Shown here piece by piece: positions 23,643 through 33,280 of a DNA stretch of 64,000 bases. Positions within the stretch are counted from its first letter, which is position 1. Each line of letters starts with the position of its first letter. A program made the translations under genes and the position numbers. The notes beneath the pieces are model-generated. The model did not search any database. It was not told the DNA's origin and saw nothing but the letters and a program-made list of their open reading frames with translations. Origin of the DNA: Bacteroidales bacterium (GTDB taxonomy: Bacteria > Bacteroidota > Bacteroidia > Bacteroidales > UBA932); contig JAGCXV010000064.1 of NCBI GenBank assembly GCA_017961175.1, positions 1 through 64,000 on the forward strand, written 5' to 3'.

Positions 23643-25958
23643 ATGAAGGTCAAAAACAGGAAACGGTTTCTTAAGTGGCTGTGGCTCATAGTTTTCAGCC
23701 CGATAATCCTGGTGCTGCTTTTGTTGCTGCTGGTCTGGATATTCGCAGACATCCCTTCTTTTGAGGAGCTGGAAGACCCTCAGAGCAACCTGGCCACCCA
23801 GATTATCGCCGATGACGGAACTATTCTCAACACTTACCATGTTGAGAACAGATCATATTCCAATTATGAAGAACTGTCGCAGAACCTTAAGGATGCCCTT
23901 GTGGCTACTGAGGACGCAAGATTCTACAATCATAGCGGTATTGACGGAAAGAGCCTTGTCAGGGTTGCTGTAAAGAGTCTCATGCTCGGTAACCGCGCGG
24001 AAGGCGGTGGAGGAAGTACCCTTAGCCAGCAGCTGGCAAAGAGCCTTTTCCCTAGAGGAGAGGGACACGGAAAGCTGAAACTCATTACCACCAAGCTTAA
24101 GGAGTGGATCACCGCCATCAAGCTTGAGAGGAGCTATACCAAGGAAGAAATAATGAGCATGTATCTGGATGCTGTTTTCTTTGGAAGAAACGCATACGGA
24201 ATAAAGAGTGCATCGTCCACGTTCTTTGGAAAGCTTCCGAAGGATCTTACGGTTGAAGAAGCCGCACTGCTTGTGGGAATGGTGAACAAGCCTACAAAGT
24301 ATAATCCTGTCCGCAATCCGGAACTTTCCCTGCAGAGGCGCAACCACGTGCTCAAGCAGATGAACAAATACGGTTATCTGACAGACGCGCAGTATGACAG
24401 CATAGTCAAGATCCCAATCATCCTGGCATCCAAGGGAGATGTGGATGTATCCAACGGGCAGGCCCCTTATTTCAGGGATATGCTCAAGAGGATCATGAGT
24501 GCAAACGAGCCTAAGAGATCCTCATACTCAAACCCTTACGACTATCGTCAGGATTCCATAAGATGGAAGGAGGATCCTTTGTACGGCTGGCTTAACAAGA
24601 ACCGCAAGCCGGATGGGGAGAAATATGTCCTGGAGAAAGACGGCCTGAAAATCATCACCCCGCTTAACGCAAAGATGCAGCGCTATGCCGAGCAGGCTGC
24701 CGTGGAGCATCTGAAGTATCTTCAGCCTTTGTTCAAGGATGACCTCAAGTACCGCAAGAACTTCCCGTTTGCGGATGGTACTCCTGAAAATGTCATAGAA
24801 ACTCTGATGAGCAGGGCCCGCCGCTGGAGCGACCGCTACAAGAACATGAAGGAGGCCGGTTTCAGCGAGTCTGAGATAGAGAAGAGTTTCTCCGAAAAGA
24901 CCAAGATGAGGGTCTTTGCCTGGAACGACAAGGGTTATGTAGACACCCTGATGACTCCGGATGACAGTATCCGCTATTTCAAGTCCTATCTGCGTACCGG
25001 CCTTATGGCAATGGAGCCTGAAACCGGATATGTCAGGGCTTATGTCGGTGGTGCTAACTACAATTACTTCAAGTATGACCAGGTCATGCAGGGCCAGAGG
25101 CAGGTGGGTTCCACATTCAAGCCGTTCCTTTACACTCTTGCAATGCAGGAAGGCTTCACGCCTTGCGACGTTGCGGTTAATCTTCCGCAGTCTTTCGTCC
25201 AGGGTAACAGCGTCTGGACTCCTAAGGGCGGCGGCAACGGAGCAACCGTTACACTTAAATGGGGACTTACAACATCCAACAACAACATATCCGCCTATCT
25301 GATGAAGCAGTTCGGTCCGGATGCTCTGGTGCAGATGGCTCACAACATGGGTCTGAAGTGCTATCTGGAGCCGGTTTACTCTCTCTGTGTGGGAAGTGCA
25401 GACGTGCCTGTTTACCAGATGGTAAGCGCATACAATACTTTCCCTAGCAAGGGTGTTTACGTTGAGCCTGTCTATGTGCTGAGGATAGAGGACAAGAACG
25501 GCAGGGTTCTCACCAATTTCGCATCCAGGAAGAGGGAGGCTATCGGAGCCAGCACGGCTTACACTATGGTTGGCATGATGCGCAGCGTTGTTGATGCTGG
25601 TACCGGAGCCAGGATACGCCGTTACATCCAGGGCGGAGAAATTGCGGGCAAGACCGGAACAACCAACGACAACTCCGACGGTTGGTTCATCGGCTATGTG
25701 CCGAGACTTACGGTTGGCGTTTGGGTTGGTGCTGAGGACCGTCAGGTTCATTTCCGCTGGACAGGTATGGGACAGGGCGCAAGCGTGGCTCTTCCTATCT
25801 GGGCCATATTCATGAAGAAAGTCCTTGACGACCCGTCCATCCCGATAAGCATAGACGATCATTTTGCAAAGCCTCAGGGCTATAGCATAGATTGTATTCC
25901 TGCACACATAACATCCGATCCGGATGTGGACGGTGACAACTTCATAGAAGAAAACTAG
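23643..25958 (+). CDS. mrcA: Class A penicillin-binding protein (PBP1A type)
   Basis: A bifunctional peptidoglycan synthase of 771 residues. An N-terminal membrane helix (about residues 10-36) precedes the GT51 glycosyltransferase domain. Its catalytic Glu is in ATEDARFYNHSGID, and GGSTLSQQLAKSLF follows. The transpeptidase domain has STFK (Ser490, Lys493), SNN in TTSNNNISAYL, and KTGTTNDNSDGWF. It heads a forward operon with ddl (21 bp), tnaA (23 bp) and prmC (overlap), so wall polymerisation and precursor synthesis are linked. Confidence 0.95.
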   Translation: MKVKNRKRFLKWLWLIVFSPIILVLLLLLLVWIFADIPSFEELEDPQSNLATQIIADDGTILNTYHVENRSYSNYEELSQNLKDALVATEDARFYNHSGIDGKSLVRVAVKSLMLGNRAEGGGGSTLSQQLAKSLFPRGEGHGKLKLITTKLKEWITAIKLERSYTKEEIMSMYLDAVFFGRNAYGIKSASSTFFGKLPKDLTVEEAALLVGMVNKPTKYNPVRNPELSLQRRNHVLKQMNKYGYLTDAQYDSIVKIPIILASKGDVDVSNGQAPYFRDMLKRIMSANEPKRSSYSNPYDYRQDSIRWKEDPLYGWLNKNRKPDGEKYVLEKDGLKIITPLNAKMQRYAEQAAVEHLKYLQPLFKDDLKYRKNFPFADGTPENVIETLMSRARRWSDRYKNMKEAGFSESEIEKSFSEKTKMRVFAWNDKGYVDTLMTPDDSIRYFKSYLRTGLMAMEPETGYVRAYVGGANYNYFKYDQVMQGQRQVGSTFKPFLYTLAMQEGFTPCDVAVNLPQSFVQGNSVWTPKGGGNGATVTLKWGLTTSNNNISAYLMKQFGPDALVQMAHNMGLKCYLEPVYSLCVGSADVPVYQMVSAYNTFPSKGVYVEPVYVLRIEDKNGRVLTNFASRKREAIGASTAYTMVGMMRSVVDAGTGARIRRYIQGGEIAGKTGTTNDNSDGWFIGYVPRLTVGVWVGAEDRQVHFRWTGMGQGASVALPIWAIFMKKVLDDPSIPISIDDHFAKPQGYSIDCIPAHITSDPDVDGDNFIEEN

Positions 25959-25979
25959 ACGGGCAAAATTTTATCGCCG

Positions 25980-26996
25980 ATGAAAACAATAGCTGTGATT
26001 TGTGGCGGAGACTCATCTGAAAGGGAGGTGAGCGTCCTTTCCACGCTTAACACTCTTAAGCATATAGACAGGAAGAGTTATTATCCTGTGATAGTCTTTT
26101 TGGAGGGCACCGATTGGTTTGTGCTTCCCGCTGAGGGCCAGACTTCAGAGTCCGTCCTTAAACACGAGGGAGCAAGCCTAGTGGACAAGAACGGTTTCAC
26201 TTTTGAAGATCCGTCAACCGGGGAAAGGAAAGGTTTCGACGCCGCGCTTATAATGATCCACGGAACTCCTGGAGAAAACGGCCTGCTGCAAGGCTATCTG
26301 GAGATGCAGAAAGTGCCTTTCACTTCCTGTTCTTCATTTGTCTCTGCGATTACTTTCGACAAGCACAGCTGCAAGAGGTTCCTGGACTTTGCCGGAGTCA
26401 AGATGGCGGACGACATTTTCATCAGCAAGAATCGTCCTTATTCAATCCGGGAAATCATCCGCCAGGTAGGTCTTCCAATGTTCGTCAAACCTACGGTCGG
26501 CGGCAGCAGTTTCGGCGTTACCAAGGTTAAGACGGAAGGCGAACTCCAGAGTGCCATCGACAAGGCATTCTCCGAGTGCGGAACCATTTTGGCAGAAGCT
26601 GCGGTCAGCGGCAGGGAAATGACCTGCGGAGTGTTCATGTTCCACGGCAAGATCACGGCCCTTCCTGTTACCGAGATAGTTACAGACCGCGAATTCTTTG
26701 ACTACGAAGCCAAGTACCTGGGAGAAAGCCAGGAAATCTGCCCTGCCAGGATAACACCTGCCCTTAGTGCCAAGATCCAGAACCTTACGGAACAGATCTA
26801 TTCATACATGGGATGCCGCGGCGTTGTAAGGATGGACTACATCGTCACCGACAAGGAAGACATTTATTTCCTTGAAACCAACACCGTTCCTGGAATGACC
26901 GAGATGAGCCTCGTGCCCAATATGCTCAGGACTGCCGGAATAGATATCAAGGACTTTATATCCAGCCTGATAGAAGAGGCCTTCGTTCCGAGATAG
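25980..26996 (+). CDS. ddl: D-alanine--D-alanine ligase
   Basis: Ddl makes the D-Ala-D-Ala dipeptide for the peptidoglycan stem. The 338-residue protein has the N-terminal ICGGDSSEREVSVLS, the ATP-grasp loop MFVKPTVGGSSFGV, and metal and substrate residues in YFLETNTVPGMTEMSLVP. It sits 21 bp after the class A PBP gene and 23 bp before tryptophanase, with no promoter in either gap. Confidence 0.96.
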   Translation: MKTIAVICGGDSSEREVSVLSTLNTLKHIDRKSYYPVIVFLEGTDWFVLPAEGQTSESVLKHEGASLVDKNGFTFEDPSTGERKGFDAALIMIHGTPGENGLLQGYLEMQKVPFTSCSSFVSAITFDKHSCKRFLDFAGVKMADDIFISKNRPYSIREIIRQVGLPMFVKPTVGGSSFGVTKVKTEGELQSAIDKAFSECGTILAEAAVSGREMTCGVFMFHGKITALPVTEIVTDREFFDYEAKYLGESQEICPARITPALSAKIQNLTEQIYSYMGCRGVVRMDYIVTDKEDIYFLETNTVPGMTEMSLVPNMLRTAGIDIKDFISSLIEEAFVPR

Positions 26997-27019
26997 AAAA
27001 CACTAACGAATCAAAATAT

Positions 27020-28396
27020 ATGGAACTACCTTTTGCAGAATCTTGGAAAATAAAAATGGTTGAGCCCCTCCGCCGCTCTACTCTTGAGGAGAGGAAAAAG
27101 TGGCTGGCCGAGGCTCATTACAATGTATTTCAGTTAAAGGCCGAACAGGTTTACATAGACCTTCTGACCGACAGCGGAACAGGCGCCATGAGCGACCGCC
27201 AGTGGTCTGAGCTCATGCTCGGCGACGAGAGTTATGCCGGAGCCACCTCGTTCTACAAGTTCGAGGCTATGGCAAAGAAGATTTTCGGCATGCCGTATTT
27301 CATCCCTACCCACCAGGGAAGGGCCGCCGAGAACGTTCTTTTCTCCTATCTGGTAAAAGAGGGCAACGTAATCCCGGGTAACGCCCATTTCGATACTACC
27401 AAAGGCCATATCGAGAGCCGCCACGCCAAGGCTATCGACGTGACCACAGACGATGCCAAGGACACCCAGAAAGAGGTTCCTTTCAAGGGCAATGTTTCTC
27501 TGGAAAAGCTTGAGAAAGTGCTCGTCGAGAACAAGGGCAACGTGCCGTTCATGGTGCTTACCGTCACCAACAACACCGTTGGCGGACAGCCTGTATCGAT
27601 GAAGAATATCAAGGAGACCTGCGCTTTGTGCCACAAGTACGGCGTGCCTGTAGTGATGGACTCCGCCCGCTTTGCCGAGAACGCCTACTTCATCAAGACA
27701 AGGGAGGAAGGCTATGCAGACAAGACCATAAAGGAAATCGCCCTTGAGATGTACACAGATGCAGACGCAATGACAATGAGCGCCAAGAAAGACGGCGTGG
27801 TGAATATGGGTGGCTTCATCGGCACAAGGAAAAAGGAATGGTACGAGGGAGCAAAGCTCTTCTGCATTCCTTTCGAAGGCTATGTTACCTACGGTGGAAT
27901 GAACGGAAGGGACCTCAACGCCCTGGCCCAGGGTCTTGACGAGAACACCGAGTTCGACATGCTCCACACCCGTATCCATCAGGTCCAGTACCTTGCAAGC
28001 CTGCTCGACGAGTACGGCATTCCTTACCAGAGACCTGCCGGCGGACACGCTATCTTCGTGGATGCAGACAAGGTGCTCACCGATGTTCCTAAGGAAGAGT
28101 TCCCTGCCCAGACACTTACCTGCGAACTTTACCTTGAGGCCGGTATCCGCGCCTGCGAAATCGGCTACATGCTTGCAGACCGTGATCCTGTCACAAGGGA
28201 AAACCGCTTCGGCGGCCTGGATCTTCTCCGCATGGCAATTCCAAGAAGGGTTTACACAGACAACCACATGAAGGTGATTGCCGCTGCCCTGAAGAACGTT
28301 TACGACAGGCGCAAGACCATCACAAGAGGCGTTGCCATTGAATGGGAAGCTCCTCTGATGCGTCACTTCACCGTCCAACTCAAGAGACTTGGATGA
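27020..28396 (+). CDS. tnaA: Tryptophanase
   Basis: A PLP enzyme that splits tryptophan into indole, pyruvate and ammonia. The 458-residue protein contains the PLP lysine in MSAKKDGVVNMGG and PTHQGRAAEN. Two positions that separate tryptophanases from tyrosine phenol-lyases read as tryptophanase: Asp in HFDTTKGH (Thr in the lyase) and Ile in RACEIGYM (Arg in the lyase). There is no TnaC-like leader in the 23 bp after ddl. The gene shares an operon with wall genes and overlaps prmC through ATGA. Confidence 0.9.
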   Translation: MELPFAESWKIKMVEPLRRSTLEERKKWLAEAHYNVFQLKAEQVYIDLLTDSGTGAMSDRQWSELMLGDESYAGATSFYKFEAMAKKIFGMPYFIPTHQGRAAENVLFSYLVKEGNVIPGNAHFDTTKGHIESRHAKAIDVTTDDAKDTQKEVPFKGNVSLEKLEKVLVENKGNVPFMVLTVTNNTVGGQPVSMKNIKETCALCHKYGVPVVMDSARFAENAYFIKTREEGYADKTIKEIALEMYTDADAMTMSAKKDGVVNMGGFIGTRKKEWYEGAKLFCIPFEGYVTYGGMNGRDLNALAQGLDENTEFDMLHTRIHQVQYLASLLDEYGIPYQRPAGGHAIFVDADKVLTDVPKEEFPAQTLTCELYLEAGIRACEIGYMLADRDPVTRENRFGGLDLLRMAIPRRVYTDNHMKVIAAALKNVYDRRKTITRGVAIEWEAPLMRHFTVQLKRLG

Positions 28397-29268
28397 CAGT
28401 CAGAGAGTTCATAGATGATTGCAAAAGAAGGCTGCTTCCGCTCTACGGCAAAGAGGAAGCGGCCTCTCTTGCATCCAGGGCCCTTGAAGATATATTCAAC
28501 ATCTCCAGAACAAAGCAAATTACTTATCCGGACACGGAGATAAATAATCCGGAAACTGTCATAACCCGTCTGGAAAGCGGAGAACCAATCCAGTACATAG
28601 CAGGCTTCGAGTATTTCTGCGGGGAGAAATTCAAGGTAGGCCCGGGCGTTCTGATTCCAAGACCGGAAACGGAAGAACTCGTAAATCTTATTTGCTCCGA
28701 GTCAAACTTGAGGGCAAGTGAATTTCCAAAGCCTTTCAAGATTTTTGACATTTGCACCGGAAGCGGCTGCATAGCGTGGAGCCTGCACAAAAAACTGGCA
28801 GAAACGATGAATCTGGAAAGCTACGGATGTGACATATCTGAAACCGCCCTTAAATACGCCAAGAACCAGAGGTATCTCTATGGACGCCGCTGGCCTATGT
28901 TCTTCCGCTACGATGTCCTGAACGGGGATTTCCAGGCCCTCAAATCCTTCATCGGAAAGCTGGACATAATCGTGTCCAACCCTCCTTACATCGCGGAGAA
29001 AGAAAAGGCTTTGATGCACAAGAACGTGCTGGACTTTGAACCGGAGCAGGCGCTTTTTGTCAGCGATAAAGACCCGCTTCTTTTCTACCGCAAAATCGCC
29101 GAGATGGCTCAAGAACTACTGTACCCTGGTGGCAAACTTTACTTTGAAATCAACCCTCTGTTTGCAGATGGACTTGAACAGATGCTCAAAGGAAAGGGCT
29201 TCTGCAATATCCGCCTTATCAGTGATTTGACTGGCCGCATCCGCTTTGCTTCAGCGATTGTTCCCTAA
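28393..29268 (+). CDS. prmC: Peptide chain release factor N5-glutamine methyltransferase
   Basis: PrmC methylates the GGQ glutamine of release factors with S-adenosylmethionine. The 291-residue protein has an N-terminal helical domain and a Rossmann methyltransferase domain with DICTGSGCIAWSLH and the glutamine-binding NPPY in VSNPPYIAE. The ATG at 28393 overlaps the tnaA stop (ATGA). A longer frame starting at 28342 runs inside tnaA and is not conserved. The 3' end overlaps the convergent DUF6794-like gene by 4 bp. Confidence 0.94.
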   Translation: MTVREFIDDCKRRLLPLYGKEEAASLASRALEDIFNISRTKQITYPDTEINNPETVITRLESGEPIQYIAGFEYFCGEKFKVGPGVLIPRPETEELVNLICSESNLRASEFPKPFKIFDICTGSGCIAWSLHKKLAETMNLESYGCDISETALKYAKNQRYLYGRRWPMFFRYDVLNGDFQALKSFIGKLDIIVSNPPYIAEKEKALMHKNVLDFEPEQALFVSDKDPLLFYRKIAEMAQELLYPGGKLYFEINPLFADGLEQMLKGKGFCNIRLISDLTGRIRFASAIVP

Positions 29269-30152
29269 TCAGAAGATTCTTTATACGGTTCCCAGGCTCC
29301 CTTTAAAGAGAACCAGAATTCATTGCCGACAGGCAGCAGATATATACTGCGGCTTTTGATGTTGAGTTTTTTGAAATCCCTGCTGTTTTTCAGGTTGTCA
29401 AAATTTCCGTTTTCATCAAATACTATGATTCCATGCCTTGAAGTGGATTTTGTGAGTTTTACCTTTATTTTAGGAGGATAGTATTGAATCTCGGTTATAA
29501 CCCCTTCTGCAATATTCTCGTATGATCCGGTTTTATGCAGGATTCTCTCTTCTTTTTTTGTTGAACAGCCGTGAGGAAAGATCCAGTAAAGGCGGGTTCC
29601 GACCCTAAGTCCTTCTTTTTCAAACCTTGGCCGCCAGCGCTTTCCAAAACGTTCCATTTCGCTGTCATCCCAGCGGTTTTCCAGTCCCATATTTTCAAAT
29701 CTTTCAAAATCCTTTTTCAAATACTCGGGGAGAATCATCTTTTTGTATCGCTCCTTTATTTCCTCCAGTCTGATGTCTTTGTCCTTTCTCCAGTTGTGAT
29801 AAGCATCTTCAAGAACCCAGCTCATGCTTTCAGGATGCCGCACTCCAATGCTCTTGAAATAAACAGCCAGGCGTGAGTTAGACCATAAGTACCAATGTTC
29901 TCTAATCCACATGCCATGTTGATCAACGATATCGTCCCATCCAAAAGCGGATTTCTCTTCATCGGTGAGCAAAGAGTCCAGGTGTTTTACAGCATCTTCC
30001 AGATCTTTTGGGATATAATGCCCGTTAATTCTTTCGGCCTGTCTGTATATTTCCGTGTATGTGGTATATCCGCCTCGTACCTGAGCCTGGGCGTTGAAGG
30101 TTAAAAAGGTTGAAATAATGCAGGTTAGTAATATGCTAAGAATGATTTTCAT
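29265..30152 (-). CDS. Exported DUF6794-like protein
   Basis: The 295-residue protein has a signal peptide (to about NAQAQ, residue 24). Next comes a domain resembling DUF6794: YIPKDLEDAVKHLDSLL, HGMWIREHWYLW, SRLAVYFKSIGV and HPESMSWVLEDAYHNW. A Lys/Glu-rich helical linker and a beta-rich C-terminal part follow. The function of this domain is unknown; such genes are common in Bacteroidota and are often thought to be immunity- or phage-related. It starts 8 bp after radA on the same strand and overlaps prmC at its 3' end. Confidence 0.72.
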   Translation of the reverse strand: MKIILSILLTCIISTFLTFNAQAQVRGGYTTYTEIYRQAERINGHYIPKDLEDAVKHLDSLLTDEEKSAFGWDDIVDQHGMWIREHWYLWSNSRLAVYFKSIGVRHPESMSWVLEDAYHNWRKDKDIRLEEIKERYKKMILPEYLKKDFERFENMGLENRWDDSEMERFGKRWRPRFEKEGLRVGTRLYWIFPHGCSTKKEERILHKTGSYENIAEGVITEIQYYPPKIKVKLTKSTSRHGIIVFDENGNFDNLKNSRDFKKLNIKSRSIYLLPVGNEFWFSLKGAWEPYKESSD

Positions 30153-30160
30153 ATTATCTG

Positions 30161-31534
30161 TTATTCCTGAAAGATATCCCGGACTATCTGAGGAATTGAA
30201 GCGGCACGGATGACCTTGATCTTCTTGTGCTGCTTTTCTTCTTTCTGGCTGTAGGAGGAAATGTAGATTCTCTCGAAGCCGAGCTTTTCAGCCTCGGCGA
30301 TTCTTCTCTCTATCTGGGAAACAGGTCTTATTTCTCCACTCAGGCCCACTTCTGCCGCAAAGGTATATTTCTGGCTTACGGCAACATCGAAGTTGGAAGA
30401 CAAAATGCTCATTATGATGGCAAGGTCGCAGGCAGGGTCTGCTACCTTTATGCCTCCGGCGATGTTAAGGAAGACATCCTTTGCCCCGATCTTGAAGCCC
30501 ACTCTCTTTTCCAGGACTGCAAGCAGCATGTTGAGCCTTCTGACATCAAAGCCGGTTGCCGAGCGCTGAGGAGTGCCGTAGGCTGCGGTACTTACAAGCG
30601 CCTGAACCTCGATAAGGAACGGGCGGGTGCCGTCCAGCATTGCGGCAACGGCGCTTCCGCTCAAGGATTCCTCGTGGGTGGAGATGAACATCTCGCTAGG
30701 GTTGAGAACTTCTCTGAGGCCGCTGCCGGTCATCTCGTAAACTGCAAGTTCAGCTGATGCCCCGAAACGGTTCTTTATGCTTCTGAGAATTCGGAAGGAA
30801 TGCCTTGTGTCACCTTCAAACTGAAGAACCACATCCACAATGTGCTCCAGCACCTTAGGGCCGGCTATGGTTCCGTCTTTTGTAATATGTCCGATTACGA
30901 TTACCGGGGTGTTGGTCTCCTTTGCATAGCGCAGCAGGGAGACGGCACATTCCTTAACCTGTGAAACGCTTCCGGCAGAAGATTCCACAATCGTTGAGAA
31001 AATTGTCTGGATGGAATCTATTATCATCAGGTCTGGTTTGATGGCCTTTGCCTGTTCAAGGATGTTGTCCAGAGAAGTTTCAGGAAGTATGTAGCAGCCC
31101 TCGTGGATTCCGCCGAGTCTTTCCGCCCTCATCTTGATCTGGCGGGCGCTTTCCTCGCCGGAAACATAGAGCGTCCTGAGATTAGGATTTGAAAGAGGAA
31201 TTTGCAGACTGAGAGTGGACTTTCCTATACCAGGTTCTCCGCCAATCAGCACCAGCGAGCCTTTCACCATTCCTCCGCCCAGGATCCTGTCCAGTTCTCC
31301 GAGGCTTCCGAAGGAAATCCTCTCCTCGTTGCCGCTGGCATCTATATCGCTGAGCCTTTGTGGTTTGGCATTTACTCCGGGAACCGCATAACTCTTTGAA
31401 CTTCCTCCTTCAGAACGGCTTACAACCTCCTCCACCATAGTGTTCCACTGGCCGCAGGAAGGGCACTGACCCATCCATTTCGGGCTCTCGTAACCGCAAT
31501 TGTTGCAGAAAAACGCTTTCTTGACCTTTGCCAT
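30161..31534 (-). CDS. radA: DNA repair protein RadA (Sms)
   Basis: RadA is a RecA-like branch-migration helicase in recombinational repair. The 457-residue protein has an N-terminal C4 zinc finger (CNNC and CPSC within the first 28 residues), a Walker A GGEPGIGKST and a Walker B region ending LMIIDSI. The RadA-specific KNRFG motif and a C-terminal Lon-like domain with GGIKVADPACDLA complete it. The length is standard. It is divergent from the serine hydrolase gene, with mirrored -7 boxes between them. Confidence 0.97.
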   Translation of the reverse strand: MAKVKKAFFCNNCGYESPKWMGQCPSCGQWNTMVEEVVSRSEGGSSKSYAVPGVNAKPQRLSDIDASGNEERISFGSLGELDRILGGGMVKGSLVLIGGEPGIGKSTLSLQIPLSNPNLRTLYVSGEESARQIKMRAERLGGIHEGCYILPETSLDNILEQAKAIKPDLMIIDSIQTIFSTIVESSAGSVSQVKECAVSLLRYAKETNTPVIVIGHITKDGTIAGPKVLEHIVDVVLQFEGDTRHSFRILRSIKNRFGASAELAVYEMTGSGLREVLNPSEMFISTHEESLSGSAVAAMLDGTRPFLIEVQALVSTAAYGTPQRSATGFDVRRLNMLLAVLEKRVGFKIGAKDVFLNIAGGIKVADPACDLAIIMSILSSNFDVAVSQKYTFAAEVGLSGEIRPVSQIERRIAEAEKLGFERIYISSYSQKEEKQHKKIKVIRAASIPQIVRDIFQE

Positions 31535-31562
31535 AATCTTCCCTTCTTTAAGATTTGTGTTT

Positions 31563-31590
31563 CAAAGATACAATCAAAAGGTTATATTTG
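31563..31590. promoter_or_regulatory. Mirrored divergent promoter of radA and the serine hydrolase
   Basis: CAAAGATA (31563-31570) reads TATCTTTG leftward toward radA. TATATTTG (31583-31590) reads rightward toward the hydrolase. Both match TAnnTTTG and are 12 bp apart. The start codons lie 28 bp and 24 bp from the boxes. No convincing -33 box is present on either side. Confidence 0.55.
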
Positions 31591-31614
31591 TAAGAAGGAT
31601 TCATTTTTATTCTT

Positions 31615-33267
31615 ATGAAACGCTTATTTCTTTTCTCGGCGATGATGCTGGGCTTCCTGACCCCGCTTTCCGCACAGGACTCTGACTTTGCAAATAAGGT
31701 TGACGAATATGTTGTCCAGGTAATGGACACTTGGCAATTGCCTGGTGCGGCTGTTGCGATTTCCGTGGACAACAAGGTTGTATTCATGAAGGCTTACGGA
31801 GTAAAGGAGCTCCGTCCGGCAGACGGTGTAGGATTTGCCGGAGTAAAATATGACGAATGCAAGTTTGCCCAGGCCGGAGTGAAGCCTGTGGTAAACAATC
31901 CGGGAGATCCCGTAAATACGTCTTCACTTTTCCAGATAGCCTCTGTGTCAAAGTCTTTTACGGCAACTGTAATGGCTCAGCTGGTTAATGAGGGAAAGTT
32001 CAAATGGACGGATACGGTAAAGAATCTGCTGCCTGATTTCAGGATGTTCCCGGGAGACGATTACGTTACGAACAACATGCTGGTAAGGGATGCGCTTCTG
32101 CACTCCACCGGACTTGTTGACGAGGCCGGAACCTACTTCGGAAACCTGGGCTATGACAGGGACGAGACCTACACGATGCTCGGCCTTCTGAAGCCTGGAT
32201 TCAGCTTCCGCTCCGCTTATGACTACAACAACATAACCTTTGTGGTATGCTCTAAGCTCATTGAGAAATATACCGGCAAAACATGGGAGGAAAACATACG
32301 TGAAAGAGTGTTCAAGCCGCTGGGAATGACATCCTCCACAATGAATGCAGACGGATTTGCCGCAGCCAAGGATGTTGTTACTCCTCACGACTATACTTAT
32401 GCCGGAGACGGAAAGGTATCGGTTCTTCCTCTGTACGGAGACGAGCAGGCTCTCAACTGGCTGACCGTGATCGGCCCTGCCGGAAGCCTCTGCTCAACCG
32501 TGGAAGACCTGATCAAATACGCACAGTTCCACTGCAACAACGGTTATGTGGTTAACCGCGATGCTGAAGGAAACGTTGTGGACACCACCTTCATTATGCC
32601 AAGGAAGGCGATGCTTCCACTGCACAGGGGATATACGGTGACAAGCCAGGATTCCACTATGATGCGCCTTTATGGAATGTGCTGGTTCATAGAGCAGAAC
32701 AACAGATACAAGTTATATTTCCACACAGGAACTTCCTGGGGCGTTACCGCAATCTGCTACTTTGTTCCGGAACTCAAGCTGGCAGGATGCGTGCTGCTTA
32801 ACTGTGAGGTTGGAGCAAATCCTCGCTATGCGATAATGAGAAGGGTTGTCGACCTTGTAAGGGGAGAGAAAGAACCGCTTCGCGATTACAGTGCCGAGTA
32901 CTGGAAAGACTACACGACATCCAGGGACAAGGCCATCGCAGAGCAGAATGCAAAGCCGAAACCGGATGTATTCCCGGAAGTTGCGGACAGGAGCATATTT
33001 GCCGGAACCTATACCAAGGAAGCTCCGTTCGGAGACATTATAATCACCTATGAGAAGGGAAAGCTTTACCGTATACCTGCAAAATTCAAGGGCGTTAAGG
33101 AGTGGAAGAAAGAGCTCAAGCACAAGAGCGGGACTACCTATGTCTTCCGCAGCGACGGACACGGCTTTGAAGTGACTTTCAATATGGAAGACGGCAAGGT
33201 TACAGGCTTTGACCAGGAGTTCGGAGAAGGCGAGGAGAAGGCATTCGGCGGATGGACAAAGAAATAA
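31615..33267 (+). CDS. Exported serine hydrolase of the beta-lactamase class C/PBP family
   Basis: The 550-residue protein has a signal peptide ending near LSAQ (residue 21). The penicillin-recognising fold has SVSK (Ser110, Lys113), YNN in YDYNNITFV as the Tyr motif, and HTG in FHTGTSWG. A C-terminal beta domain (about residues 440-550, including GTYTKEAPFGDI and KRS-like charged strands) resembles DUF3471-type lipocalin-like extensions. Substrates in this family range from D-amino peptides to esters; true beta-lactamase activity is not implied. It is followed by an exported C26 peptidase 13 bp on. Confidence 0.9.
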   Translation: MKRLFLFSAMMLGFLTPLSAQDSDFANKVDEYVVQVMDTWQLPGAAVAISVDNKVVFMKAYGVKELRPADGVGFAGVKYDECKFAQAGVKPVVNNPGDPVNTSSLFQIASVSKSFTATVMAQLVNEGKFKWTDTVKNLLPDFRMFPGDDYVTNNMLVRDALLHSTGLVDEAGTYFGNLGYDRDETYTMLGLLKPGFSFRSAYDYNNITFVVCSKLIEKYTGKTWEENIRERVFKPLGMTSSTMNADGFAAAKDVVTPHDYTYAGDGKVSVLPLYGDEQALNWLTVIGPAGSLCSTVEDLIKYAQFHCNNGYVVNRDAEGNVVDTTFIMPRKAMLPLHRGYTVTSQDSTMMRLYGMCWFIEQNNRYKLYFHTGTSWGVTAICYFVPELKLAGCVLLNCEVGANPRYAIMRRVVDLVRGEKEPLRDYSAEYWKDYTTSRDKAIAEQNAKPKPDVFPEVADRSIFAGTYTKEAPFGDIIITYEKGKLYRIPAKFKGVKEWKKELKHKSGTTYVFRSDGHGFEVTFNMEDGKVTGFDQEFGEGEEKAFGGWTKK

Positions 33268-33280
33268 AAAACAGACAGAT

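Noticed and set aside
24528..25907. 459-codon reverse frame inside the class A PBP gene
   Set aside because: It is the antisense shadow of a conserved gene with intact PBP motifs; no start context or family match.
27020..28396. Tyrosine phenol-lyase as identity of the PLP lyase
   Set aside because: The two discriminating positions read Asp (HFDTT) and Ile (ACEIG), as in tryptophanase; the lyase has Thr and Arg.
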